Assembly: GCA_012934845.2 (NCBI GenBank)
Contig: WNNJ02003359.1
Span: forward strand, 1-64,000
DNA length: 64,000 nt
Direction of reading: 5' to 3'
DNA from: Pomphorhynchus laevis
Lineage: Eukaryota > Acanthocephala > Palaeacanthocephala > Echinorhynchida > Pomphorhynchidae
Part shown: in pieces, positions 1-9,719 of the stretch
Layout: the number at the start of each line of letters is the position of its first letter
How positions within the stretch are numbered: the stretch's first letter is position 1
The notes under the pieces: generated by a model
Told to the model about the DNA's origin: nothing
Databases searched by the model: none
Seen by the model: only the letters and a program-made list of their open reading frames with translations
Program-made: the position numbers and the translations under genes

Positions 1-1
1 G

Positions 2-2169
2 CAGGGGTGGGCGAGGGCTGAGCATCAAAATGCCAAATCGAAGTTTCCAAAAATTGAAAAGGCCACATGAGTATGAAATAATTAATTCGATCTTTTTGAA
101 AAAATATGTAATAAAAACAGAATCATATCCACTTGGTGCTAAGAATCAATTCATTCATTTGATCCAAACTTTTTTTTATATTTAGCCTGTGTTAATTGAT
201 CAATGTCTGGTTCTAGGTTACTTGTTCGCAGAATGAGGCTTTCTTCAAGATGATTGTCTGATAAAGATGTTCTTTGTGATGATTTTATCTTCGTCATGTG
301 GGAAAATGCAGATTCGCAACAGTAAGTTGTTGAAAATATAGTCAATATCTTCTGAGCATTTTTCTGTAGGGCTGAATATTTTGATGCGAAGCGCCATATA
401 TCGTAGATATCATGATTCTGAACAAAGCGATTGATAAGAATATTATCATTCAGCAACTCGATTATTTCGATTTGAAATTCCTCTTCTACTTTATGAATTT
501 CGACAAGATGGGGCTCAAATACAAGCGTCAGTTCTGACTCAAATGCGTCAAAATCATTGAATCGAGATTGGTATTGGGTGTGCAGATCAGTCAAATATCT
601 TTCATAATTCTCAAGCATTTCAGCTGTCGGATAGTTCAGACGTGTAACTTCGTGCAAATATGTAAAATGAATTTTTGAAAAATGCTTGTCCTTGATTTGG
701 TTTCTCAATAATATGATGGTTGCACGAAATGCCTTCACCTTTTTCCAAGAAGCAAAAATGTTATTTTTCTGACCTTGTAAAGAAAGATTGAGCTCTCTTT
801 GCTTCATCATGATATCAACTAGAAATGACATGTCGATTATGAAATAAATATTTGAAAGATCGCAACTCTTGTTCAGATTTGAAAAGAATTGAATTATTTT
901 CTCTCTTATATCAAATACTCGCTTCAAAACGTTTGCCTCAGAAAGCCATCTAACGCTTGAGTGGTATAAGAGATCATAACTGCCGTGAAACTCGTCATTT
1001 TCCATCATTGATCTGAATTGGCGGTGTCTTGTTGCGTTTGAACGAATGAAAATTACAATTTCGTTCACTTTCTTGAAAACTGATCCCAATGAAACGGATT
1101 TTATGCAAAGATTTTGTTGGTGTAATATGCAATGAAAGGAACGAATTTCCAGTGGTTTAATAATATCTTTCATCTTTGCAATAAATCCCGAATTTTTTCC
1201 TACCATTGAAGGAGCACCGTCAGTACAAATACTCACTAGAAATTCTGGATTGACTTTTGATTTTTGAATTTGATCTTGCACTTTTTCTAAGATGTCAATT
1301 CCACGAGCTTGCCCTTTTAGAGTTTGCATACCTAATAGTTCTTCTCGTAGATTGAAATTTTTGTCAACGATTCGTATAAAAATGAGTAATTGGGCAGAGT
1401 CAGTAGAATCAGTTGACTCATCAATAGCCAATGAATAGAATGCATTTGGATCTGCTAAGAGAAAAGATAGTTTTTGTTGTAAATTTTTCGCAATATCGGT
1501 TTGGCGACTGACTATTGTTCGCCGAGAGAGCGCAAGATTCTCATATTTTTCAACTTTATCTGGATCTATGCATTTTACTGTTGTAGTTATGGCCTCTTTG
1601 ATGAATTCTGAGTCGGAATATGGCTTTCCTCTTTTACCCATAAGATGTGCAATCAAATAGCTCGCTTTTGTTTGTAAAAGTCCCAAATTGAATATATTCT
1701 TGAATAATGTTTGTTGTTTTTTGATTGATTTTTTTAGTTCTAGAATTTTCTCTTTTCTACACTCACCATCAAGTCTACATATTGGCATATTGATATGCGT
1801 GCCATAATGTTTTTCTGCATTGAATTTCTTGATCGTTGTTAAGTTAGCTCTACAAATTAAGCACACCATCCCGTTTTTACTCTGAACAAAGAAGTAATCA
1901 TATTCCCATTCTATATTAAAAACTCTATTCTCTGAATCTATCTTTCTCTTTTTTTGCGATGACATCTGATGGGGTAACCAAAAATTTTCTTGTAAATATC
2001 AAAAAATGATAAGATTCAAAGGAAAAGTATCTAAATAAAAAATTAGAGAAAAAATACATTGTTAATATGATAATTTCTATCTTGCCTTTTTTTGAAAAAT
2101 GCTCGGAGGCCGCATAAACTAGGCTCGGAGGCCGCATGCGGCCTCCGAGGCCGTAGATGCCCACCTCTG
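2..2169 (-). mobile_element. hAT DNA transposon, complete-looking, GTF2IRD2/ZBED5-like
   Basis: The ends form short terminal inverted repeats: CAGGGGTGGGC at base 2 and CAGAGGTGGGC read inward from base 2169. The eight bases after the right end, GTCTAGAG, would be the target duplication. The single base before the left end (G) agrees, but the rest of the left flank is outside the window. Subterminal GC-rich repeats GGCTCGGAGGCCGCAT occur twice at 2101-2140, and the second forms a palindrome with the following bases. The interior holds one uninterrupted transposase gene. Element length, TIR sequence and 8-bp duplication all fit the hAT superfamily. Confidence 0.85.
151..1965 (-). CDS. hAT-family transposase with BED-type zinc finger
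   Basis: This is a single 604-residue open frame, a normal length for the GTF2IRD2/ZBED5/FAM200-like hAT transposases. A BED-like zinc finger is formed by C35, C38, H53 and H57. The RNase H-like core has an IDESTD motif around residue 181 (first catalytic Asp), CTDGAPSM around 247 (second Asp) and HCILHQ around 278. The C-terminal hAT dimerisation region contains YCCESAFSHM followed by RTSLS, which carries the expected Glu. The ATG at 1965 is preceded by about 200 bp of leader inside the element. No internal stop or frameshift is visible, so it may encode a functional enzyme. It would bind the element ends and catalyse cut-and-paste transposition in the nucleus. Domestication is possible but the intact TIRs argue for an ordinary transposon. 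Confidence 0.9.
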   Translation of the reverse strand: MSSQKKRKIDSENRVFNIEWEYDYFFVQSKNGMVCLICRANLTTIKKFNAEKHYGTHINMPICRLDGECRKEKILELKKSIKKQQTLFKNIFNLGLLQTKASYLIAHLMGKRGKPYSDSEFIKEAITTTVKCIDPDKVEKYENLALSRRTIVSRQTDIAKNLQQKLSFLLADPNAFYSLAIDESTDSTDSAQLLIFIRIVDKNFNLREELLGMQTLKGQARGIDILEKVQDQIQKSKVNPEFLVSICTDGAPSMVGKNSGFIAKMKDIIKPLEIRSFHCILHQQNLCIKSVSLGSVFKKVNEIVIFIRSNATRHRQFRSMMENDEFHGSYDLLYHSSVRWLSEANVLKRVFDIREKIIQFFSNLNKSCDLSNIYFIIDMSFLVDIMMKQRELNLSLQGQKNNIFASWKKVKAFRATIILLRNQIKDKHFSKIHFTYLHEVTRLNYPTAEMLENYERYLTDLHTQYQSRFNDFDAFESELTLVFEPHLVEIHKVEEEFQIEIIELLNDNILINRFVQNHDIYDIWRFASKYSALQKNAQKILTIFSTTYCCESAFSHMTKIKSSQRTSLSDNHLEESLILRTSNLEPDIDQLTQAKYKKKFGSNE

Positions 2170-2176
2170 GTCTAGA

Positions 2177-2400
2177 GTATGAGTGAAGAAAACAGTGATC
2201 GACAACGAATTTTTGCAAAAAAGGACAACACGAAAAGTTCCCGGTATTTTAACGAGTTACAATTCATCATTACTTATCCTGGCATATTTTCTTAGCAGAC
2301 ATTTTTTCTTTAAGTCAGGAAACGAATTTTTTTATTTAAATCTATAATTTATGCCTGTTAAATTTTATTTTGTATATTTATGTAATAAAATTTGTGATTA
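2177..2400. repeat. Dispersed repeat, copy A (pairs with 8478-8680)
   Basis: About 220 bp starting near AAACAGTGATCGACAACG is repeated in direct orientation at 8478-8680, with small indels and roughly 85-90 percent identity by eye. The two copies flank the hammerhead satellite array and the adjacent MITE. The hAT element is inserted immediately beside copy A. Confidence 0.75.
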
Positions 2401-3039
2401 TTAATTGAGCACATAAGAATATTGATTCGTGTAACAGACAAAATCTCCTGAGTATTCCGTCAAGCTTTTTATTAATTCTATTTAATGTTAAATATAATAT
2501 TATATTAATAATATTATTATATAATATTATTAAAAATATTATTATATAAAATTATAATATATATTTTAATTTAATATTATACATGTGATATATATACAAT
2601 GAGATAAATATTTTATAGAATATGAGATATACCATTTTTACAGAAAACATACCGAACTCAGCTGTAAACTTGTATCACAAATTTAATGAAAACGTTAAAG
2701 ATAAAAAAAGTATAGAGTGTTCAGTGCTATAAAAAGATTTGCTCAATTCAACAGTTTATATTTAAAGATCTTCACAGATCGAACGTTGATTGTTTCGGCG
2801 TGTATCGAATTCTACAATTTTATAATGCGTCGATTGAAATAAACTGTTTTCTTATAACTCTTCGATTATCAATCTTAATATTTTCAGTAACATGAAGACT
2901 AAAAAGTTCAACTGATTATAATATGATAATAACGTACTATAGAACGTTTCAGATAACGTACTATGTATAGCTCAAAAATTAGAGCACTCGAATTATTTCA
3001 AGGAGCAAGTGTAAAATCAAAATATGTATTAAATATTTT
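2401..3039. other. AT-rich spacer with possible promoter-like segment
   Basis: Bases 2480-2600 are nearly pure A/T simple sequence. Around 2745 there is TATAAAAAG followed some 90 bases later by AATAAA, the spacing seen in some long terminal repeats, but I see no second copy and no clear boundaries. No gene is visible. Confidence 0.3.
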
Positions 3040-3234
3040 TACACTTTTAAGTGTCCCTGTAAAACAGCATTTCTATTAAAAGGAATTTAGTGCTTGACGC
3101 ATGCTTAAGCTGCAATACGCACTGCGATGCACAGAGCTTATGCTAAATTCCCTCTGATCATACAGATTAAGGATAATTCTGTTTTTCGAGCTTCAAACGC
3201 TGTTCAAGTGTGTGTTAAGTTGTCTATGAATGAT

Positions 3235-3310
3235 TATTGAAGTCACGGTAATGATGAGCTCCGTACGAGCGAAACGCGTCAACCGTTGTTGAAGTTTGTC
3301 GTCACACATA
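3235..3310 (+). ncRNA. Hammerhead ribozyme, unit 1 (degenerate core)
   Basis: The core reads ATGATGA at 3251-3257 instead of CTGATGA, so the invariant C3 is lost. Stem II (GCTC/GAGC) and GAAACGCGTC remain. The stem I partner reads AACCGT rather than TACCGT. Probably inactive. Confidence 0.7.
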
Positions 3311-3689
3311 GGATGACTGGCCATACGTAGCGACTTTGAATATTGCAAGAATAATTCGGTCCTATATCTTTGAATGATTAATATACAATGCTGCCTGGTG
3401 TTTATGACTATTTATGCTGAAAACATAGTGATTTATTTATAAGTACACCATTGAGTGTCCCATGGTAGGTGTAACAACAAATTATATTTTATATATTTGT
3501 ATACTTTAAAGTGTCCCTGTAAAACAGCATTTCTATTAAAAGAAATTTAGTGCCTGATGCATGCTTAAACTGCAATACGCACTGCCATGCATATAGCTAA
3601 TGCTAAATTCCTTCTGATTATTCAGATAAGGGTAGTTTTTTGAGCTTTATACACTGTTCTTGCGTGTGTTAAGGCGGCTATTGATGATT

Positions 3690-3765
3690 ATTGAAGTCAC
3701 AGTACTGATAAACTTCGTAAGAGCGAAACGCGTCTACCGTTGTTGAAGTTTGTCGTCACACATAG
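3690..3765 (+). ncRNA. Hammerhead ribozyme, unit 2 (degenerate core)
   Basis: The core at 3705-3711 is CTGATAA, replacing the invariant G8, and the 5' side of stem II is altered (ACTT against GAGC). The GAAACGCGTC segment with the predicted cleavage site after 3734 is kept. Probably inactive. Confidence 0.7.
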
Positions 3766-4139
3766 TATGACTCGGCATATGTAGCGACGTTGAATATTGC
3801 GAGAATAATTCTGTTCTATATCTTGGTATGATGAAGATATATAGAATGCTGCCTGATTTTTGTCTCTTCATGAGGAAAACAGTGATTTATTTGCCAGTAC
3901 ACCATTGAGTGTCCCATGGTAGGTGTAACAACAAATTATATTTTCTATATTTGTATACTTTAAAGTTTTCCTGTAAAACAGCATTTCTATTATAAGGAAT
4001 TTAGTGCCTGATGCATGGTTAAACTGCAATACGCACTGCCATGCACAGAGCTTATGCTAAATTCCCTCTGATTATCAGATTTAGGGTAGTTCTTTTTTTC
4101 GAGCTTTAAAAACTGTTTAAGTGTGTGTTAAGATAACTA

Positions 4140-4225
4140 TGGATGATTATTGAAGTCACGGTACTGATGAGCTGAGTAAGAGCGAAACGAGTCTACCGTT
4201 GTTTAAGTTTGTCGTAACACATAAG
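4140..4225 (+). ncRNA. Type I hammerhead ribozyme, unit 3
   Basis: The core CTGATGA is at 4164-4170 and GAAA at 4184-4187. Stem II is shortened (GCT/AGC). Stem III is the minimal A-C/G-U form in GAAACGAGTC, with predicted cleavage after C4193. Stem I pairs ACGGTA with TACCGT. Confidence 0.82.
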
Positions 4226-4599
4226 ATGACTGGCCAAACGTAGCGACTTGGAATATTGCAAGAATAATTCGGGTCTAAATCTTGGTCTGGTGAAGTTATA
4301 TAAAATGCGGCCTGGTGTTTATACCTTTTCATGTTGAAAACAGTGATTTATTTATGAGTACACTATTAGGTGTCTCAGGGCAGGTATAACAACAAATTAT
4401 ATTTTATATATTTGTACACTTTAAAGTGTCCCTGTAAAACAGCATTTCTATTTAAAGGAATTTAGTGCTTGATGCATGGTAAACCGCAATGCGCACTGCC
4501 ATGCACAGAGCTTATGCTAAATTTCATCTGATGATTCAGATTAAGGGTAATTCTGTTTTTCAAGCTTCAAACACTGTTTAAGTCTGTGTTAAAATGCCT

Positions 4600-4690
4600 A
4601 TGGATGACTATTAATGTCACGGTACTGATGAGCTCCTTAAGAGCGAAACGCGTCTACCGTTGTTGAAGTTTGTCGTCACACATAGGATGA
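4600..4690 (+). ncRNA. Type I hammerhead ribozyme, unit 4
   Basis: The core CTGATGA is at 4625-4631. Stem II GCTC/GAGC is closed by loop CTTAA, and GAAA is at 4645-4648. Stem III is minimal, and cleavage is predicted after the GTC ending at 4654. Stem I ACGGTA/TACCGT is complete, and a distal CCTATG/CATAGG helix extends it. Confidence 0.87.
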
Positions 4691-5059
4691 CTGGCAAAAC
4701 GTAGCGACTTTTAATATTGCGAGAATAATTCGGGTCTAAATCTTGGTCTGGTGAATTTATATAAAATACGGCCTGGTGTTTATACTTGTCATGCTGAAAA
4801 CAGTAATTTATTTATGAGTACACAATTAGGTGTCTCAGGGCAGGTATAAAACAAATTATATTTTATATATTTGTACACTTTAAAGTGTCCCTGTAAAACA
4901 GCATTTCTATTTAAAGGAATTTAGTGCCTGATGCATGTTTAAACCGCAATGCGCACTGTCATGCACAGAGCTTATGCTAACTTCCTCTTATGATTCAGAT
5001 TAAGGGTAATTCTGTTTTTCAAGCTTCAAACACTGTTTAAGTCTGTGTTAAAATGCCTA

Positions 5060-5150
5060 TGGATGACTATTAATGTCACGGTACTGATGAGCTCCTTAAG
5101 AGCGAAACGCGTCTACCGTTGTTGAAGTTTGTCGTCACACATAGGATGAC
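5060..5150 (+). ncRNA. Type I hammerhead ribozyme, unit 5
   Basis: The core CTGATGA is at 5084-5090, stem II GCTC/GAGC with loop CTTAA, GAAA at 5104-5107, and predicted cleavage after C5113. All invariant positions are present. This copy is identical to unit 8. Confidence 0.87.
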
Positions 5151-5519
5151 TGGCAATACTTAGCGACTTTGAATATTGCGAGAATAATTCGGTTCTATAT
5201 CTTAATCTGATGGATATATAGAACGCTTGCTGGTGTTTATGACTCTTCATAAGGAAAACAGTGATTTATTTATGAGTACACCATTAGGTGACACAAGGCC
5301 GGTATTACAACAAATTATATTTTATATATTTGTACACTTTAAAGTGTCCCTCTAAAACAGCATTTCTATTAAAAGGAATTTAGTGCCTGATGCATGGTTA
5401 AACTGCAATACGCACTGCCAAGCACAGAGCTTTTGCTAAATTCCCTCTGATCATTCAGATTAAGGGTAGTTCTGTTTTTCGAGCTTTAAACACTGTTTAT
5501 TTCTGTGTTAAGGTGCCTA

Positions 5520-5610
5520 TGGATGATTATTGAAGTCACGTTACTGAGGAGCTCCTTAAGAGCGAAACGCGTCTACCGTTGTGTAAGTTTTTCGTCACAC
5601 ATAGGATGTC
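5520..5610 (+). ncRNA. Hammerhead ribozyme, unit 6 (partly degenerate)
   Basis: The core at 5544-5550 is CTGAGGA. Position 7 is variable in natural hammerheads, so this alone need not inactivate it. However, stem I reads ACGTTA against TACCGT, with one mismatch. Stem II, GAAA and the cleavage site after C5573 are intact. Activity is uncertain. Confidence 0.75.
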
Positions 5611-5979
5611 TGGCCATACGTAGCGACTTTGAATATTGCGAGAATAATTCGGTTCTATATCTTGGTCTGATGAAGATATATAGAATGCTGCCTGGTTTTT
5701 ATACCCCTCTTCATGAGGAAAATCTAGTGATTTATTTATGAGTGCACCATTGGGTTTCCTAAGGCAGGTGTAACAACAAATATATTTTATATACTAGTAC
5801 ACTTTAAAGTGTCCCTTTAAAACAGCATTTCTATTAAAAGGAATTTAGTGTCTGATGTATGGTTAAACTGCAATACGCACTGCCATGCACAGAGCGTTTG
5901 CTAAATTCCCTCTGATTATTTAGATAAAGGGTACTTATTTCTTCGATCTTTAAACAATGTTCAAGCGTGTGTTAAGGTG

Positions 5980-6070
5980 CCTATGGATGATTATTGAAGT
6001 CACGGTACTGATGAGCTCCGTAAGAGCAAAACGCGTCTACCGTTATTGAAATTTGTAGTCACACATACGA
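5980..6070 (+). ncRNA. Hammerhead ribozyme, unit 7 (degenerate core)
   Basis: CTGATGA at 6008-6014 and stem II are intact, but the following GAAA is AAAA. This loses G12, the general base, so cleavage after C6037 should be abolished or very slow. Confidence 0.75.
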
Positions 6071-6442
6071 TGACTGGCCATACGTAGCGACTTTGAATAT
6101 TGCGAGAATAATTCGGGTCTAAATCTTGGTCTGGTGAATTTATATAAAATACGGCCTGGTGTTTATACTTGTCATGCTGAAAACAGTAATTTATTTATGA
6201 GTACACAATTAGGTGTCTCAGGGCAGGTATAAAACAAATTATATTTTATATATTTGTACACTTTAAAGTGTCCCTGTAAAACAGCATTTCTATTTAAAGG
6301 AATTTAGTGCCTGATGCATGTTTAAACCGCAATGCGCACTGTCATGCACAGAGCTTATGCTAACTTCCTCTTATGATTCAGATTAAGGGTAATTCTGTTT
6401 TTCAAGCTTCAAACACTGTTTAAGTCTGTGTTAAAATGCCTA

Positions 6443-6533
6443 TGGATGACTATTAATGTCACGGTACTGATGAGCTCCTTAAGAGCGAAACGCGTCTACC
6501 GTTGTTGAAGTTTGTCGTCACACATAGGATGAC
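6443..6533 (+). ncRNA. Type I hammerhead ribozyme, unit 8
   Basis: The core CTGATGA is at 6467-6473, stem II GCTC/GAGC, GAAA at 6487-6490, and predicted cleavage after C6496. All invariant residues are kept, and the sequence matches unit 5 exactly through the ribozyme. Confidence 0.87.
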
Positions 6534-6902
6534 TGGCAAAACGTAGCGACTTTTAATATTGCGAGAATAATTCTGTTCTATATCTTGGTATGATGAAGAT
6601 ATATAAAATGCTGCCTGTTGTTTATGACTTTTCATTCTGAAATCATAGTGATTTATTTATGAGTGCACTATTAGGTGTCTCAGTGCAGGTATAACAACAA
6701 ATTATATTTTATATATTCGTACACTTTAAAGTGTCCCTGTAAAACAGCGTTTCTATTTAAAGGAATTTAATGCCTGATGCATGGTTAAACCGCAATGCGC
6801 ACTGCCATGCACAGAGCTTATGCTAAATTTCATCTGATGATTCAGATTAAGGGTAATTCTGTTTTTCAAGCTACAAACACTGTTTAAGTCGGTGTTAAGA
6901 TG

Positions 6903-6992
6903 CCTATGGATGATTATTGAAGTCACGGTACTGATGAGCTCCGTAAGAGCGAAACGCGTCTACCGTTGTATAAGTTTGTCGTCACACATTGG
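6903..6992 (+). ncRNA. Type I hammerhead ribozyme, unit 9
   Basis: The core CTGATGA is at 6931-6937, stem II GCTC/GAGC with loop CGTAA, GAAA at 6951-6954, and predicted cleavage after C6960. Stem I starts ACGGTA/TACCGT. The internal loop beyond it could make the usual tertiary contact with loop II. Confidence 0.87.
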
Positions 6993-7132
6993 TTGACTCG
7001 GCATTTGTAGCGACTTTGAATATTGTGAGAATAATTCTGTTCTATATCTTGGTATGATGAAGATATTTAGAATGCTGCCTTGTGTTTATGTCTCTTCACT
7101 TCATGAGGAAAATTAGTGATTATCTATATATA

Positions 7133-7795
7133 TAATAGTGGTGCATGTATGTGCTGAGTAGACAACGGCCCAGGATTTCTTTCGAAATACGGCATTTAGA
7201 CAAAATGGTTTCGCTTGTTAAACTGTACTTTGATTCACTACTTTTAGTTTCTATGTCACTACTAAACTATTACTTTAGTATCGAAATGATGAGTACCCGG
7301 CGGCACTTATCAATTGCATGATGTACCCACTGATCGTTTCGGTTTGCTGTGTGACATTGTGAATGAAGGCGTTTCCGACACTTTGCTTAATTAACTGAGG
7401 CTTACGCTCTTTACCAGATCGAATTGCTATGCGGGCCATCCTTAAACACTGGGCAAAGGTTGTTGCAGAATTGTAGCTGCACGTGTTGGATCCTTAATAA
7501 ATACAGAATGTATAATGGTAATCTACTCAGTACGGATGTGCTGAGTAGACTAGGGATGCTGAATTTCTTACGTAATTCGGCATTTTTGCGAAATTTGTAA
7601 TTTTCTTACGAAATTCGTACGTGTTGCCGGTACTCATCATTTTGATGCTAAAGTGAACGTCTTCATTTATGACATTGTGACTGAAAGTCGTGAATCGAAG
7701 TCCAGGTTATCAAGCAAGATTATTTTATATAAATGCCTAATTTCGTAAGGAATCCTAAATCGTTGTCTACTTAGCAAATCCGTGCACCATCATTA
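7133..7795. mobile_element. MITE-like element with ~55-bp terminal inverted repeats
   Basis: The left end (TAATAGTGGTGCATG onward) and the right end read in reverse complement (TAATGATGGTGCACG onward) match over about 55 bp. The match includes the segment GTAGACAACG. Both ends are bordered by TATATATA, a plausible target site. A third copy of the terminal sequence lies inside near 7513-7595, which suggests an internal rearrangement or nested insertion. There is no coding capacity. It abuts the last satellite unit. Confidence 0.75.
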
Positions 7796-8029
7796 TATAT
7801 ATTTATTTGTTTATATTTATATATATTTATATCTTTATTTATAAATATTAAAAATTAATTTACAATTTTGTTGAATAGTTTAAATAGTTCTGAAATAACA
7901 TATTTTTTATAATTTTCTACATTGTTAACTTTATGATTTTATTTTTATAGAGATAACAACCAGCAATAACTTGTAAACACTGAAAAGCATCTGCAAAGGG
8001 GACTTTTGCGAAAGTCCTAAGATTGTTGC

Positions 8030-8300
8030 GATCTAAGCAAAAATGTTCGATAGTTAAATTTGTGTGAACTCTGATAAGGCTATAAAAGCGTAATTTTTAT
8101 GTCGGAGAGACCATGATAAGCATTTAACCGTGGTTTGATATAGCAGTATATCCTCAAGTTTTTCTATAATCAAGACTATGTACAAGCAAAAGGTGAATGA
8201 CCGAAAATGTATAAATCAGGTAAATTTTCTAAAGTTAAAAATATATAATTATATTTTAGTTAGTTGTTGAAACGGATTACAACTAACTTTTTTTACAACG
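8030..8300. repeat. Direct repeat, copy A (pairs with 8940-9230)
   Basis: Starts around AAGCAAAAATGTTCGATAG and is repeated with moderate divergence at 8940-9230. Both copies share the segments GTCGGAGAGACC / GTCAGAGAGACC and CGTGGTTTGATAT. No coding frame is visible. Function unknown. Confidence 0.75.
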
Positions 8301-8470
8301 ACACCTGCTATGTTATCAGGTTTCAGCCCCTAACTCCTCTACCCAACATTGCAGCGAGTCCAAACCCACCCGTATTCCATTTGGAACTCTTGATATTATC
8401 GCTTTTCCAAACAGTCTCATAGTATGCGCTTCATCAAATCTCAGATCCTGGATTTTCCGATCATTTTCTC
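8300..8470 (-). pseudogene. Short coding-like remnant, unidentified
   Basis: This stretch is GC-richer than its surroundings and has a minus-strand frame of about 40 residues. The frame includes MRLFGKAIISRVPNGIRVG and ends at a stop next to a copy of the dispersed AAACCTGATAACATAGCAG repeat. I do not recognise a family. It may be the end of a decayed mobile-element gene. Confidence 0.3.
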
Positions 8471-8477
8471 ATCAATT

Positions 8478-8680
8478 TTAAAATGAAAGAAATCAGTGAT
8501 CGACTACGAATTTTTGCAAAAAAAAACACGAAAACTTCCCGATATTTTAACGAGTTACAATTCACCATTACTTATCGTGGCATCTTTTCTTAGCAGGCAT
8601 TTTTTATTTAAATCAGGATACATATATTTTCTGATTTTAATCTATAATTTATGCCTTTTAAATTTAATTTTTATCCTTTT
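8478..8680. repeat. Dispersed repeat, copy B (pairs with 2177-2400)
   Basis: Direct-orientation partner of the repeat at 2177-2400, recognisable from CAGTGATCGAC, TTTTAACGAGTTACAATTCA and ATCTATAATTTATGCCT. The small plus-strand open frame here is not conserved in the other copy, so I do not call a gene. Confidence 0.75.
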
Positions 8681-8939
8681 GAAGTTATAAAGAGATCTAA
8701 AATGAAATCCTTATAACGTGTTCAATATAATGCGGTGATTTTTTTAATTTAAATCAATAAAACAGTTTTCATACAAAAGTTTATTTACCAAAATCTGTAC
8801 TTTTAAAAAACAATTATTTTATTGGTGAGTTATTCAATTACTGGGTTCCTACTTTTATAGCAGTAGATTTGAGAAGTAATATTACTATTGTACACAATAT
8901 ATTGAAATATTGCAGCAAAATATGCAATGTCTAATTTTT

Positions 8940-9230
8940 CGAGTTAAGCAAAAATGTTCGATAGTTAAAATCTTGTGAACAAGGCTATGCAAGCGTGATC
9001 TTTTATGTCAGAGAGACCGTGATAAGCATTGCAATCGTGGTTTGATATCACAATGTCTCCTCAAGGTTAGCAAGGCTATGTACAAAGCAAAAATAGAATG
9101 ACAAAAAAATTGTAAATTTTCCAAAATTTACAAATTTTTTTGTCATTCAAAAAAATATCTCAAAAAAATTATTCAAAAAAACTTATTCAAATTAGTTAGT
9201 TGTTATAACTAATAACAACTAAGTTAGATA
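8940..9230. repeat. Direct repeat, copy B (pairs with 8030-8300)
   Basis: This is the diverged partner of 8030-8300. It ends in a near-perfect hairpin at 9096-9148 (arms of about 25 bp, 2-bp loop). Confidence 0.75.
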
Positions 9231-9372
9231 ATAATTGACAATAATATTCAACAAAACACATACCCGTGTATTTGTATCGATGCACGAGTAAGCATTAGCT
9301 GGATCATTTTTCTATAAATACCTGGAAAATTGTAGGTAATACTTTAAAAATACCGAATTACCTGACTTAGAA

Positions 9373-9660
9373 AATACATGGATAAATCTTCTATAGTTCA
9401 CACATCATCAAAACGCAAGTATAATTTGTAAGTTGGCTCTAGTATTTTTCTTTATAATTTACTTTATTCCAACAAAGAGCCAGTCATCCGCTTACTGGCG
9501 GAATAACGAGTCTTGTTTTGGTTATATTGCAGTAGCGTCGATGTTGGAGTTGTCGCCTTCGGCACATATGGAATTTAAGCCAGGTATCCTCATCTAGTAG
9601 CACGAACAAGCACTACAAATACAACTTATGCACTAACCACAAGTTCTACAACTCAATAAC
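9373..9660. repeat. Left arm of a large inverted repeat (pairs with 11440-11715)
   Basis: Read in reverse complement, 11440-11715 aligns along this stretch at roughly 80 percent. Shared segments include CAAAACGCAAGT, GGAATAACGAG, CATATGGAATTT and CTACAAATACAACTTA. The arms are 1.8 kb apart. Confidence 0.75.
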
Positions 9661-9719
9661 CAACCACGTCAGCCTCAACTCAAAACCCATAATTTCATAT
9701 GCAATTTACATTACGATGA

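Larger units (their letters stand above)
3040..7120 (+). repeat. Satellite array: nine ~460-bp units carrying hammerhead ribozymes
   Basis: The anchor GTGTCCCTGTAAAACAGC (or a close variant) recurs at 3051, 3511, 3965, 4426, 4885, 5344, 5809, 6268 and 6731. This gives unit lengths of 454-465 bp. The ninth unit is cut off at about 7120 beside a MITE. Every unit contains, about 200 bp after the anchor, a hammerhead ribozyme motif on the plus strand. A segment of roughly 445 bp around 4711-5156 is identical to 6094-6538, three units further on, so part of the array was homogenised recently. The unit has no coding capacity. Hammerhead-bearing satellites of similar monomer size are known from schistosomes, cave crickets and newts, and as animal retrozymes. 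Transcripts would be expected to self-cleave to unit-length RNA and may be circularised by host ligase. Confidence 0.93.

Noticed and set aside
1925-2218. 97-residue minus-strand open frame
   Set aside because: It is in a different frame across the hAT leader and the right TIR, and has no domain.
5505-5741. Open frame inside the satellite array
   Set aside because: It overlaps a ribozyme unit and is not preserved in the other eight units.
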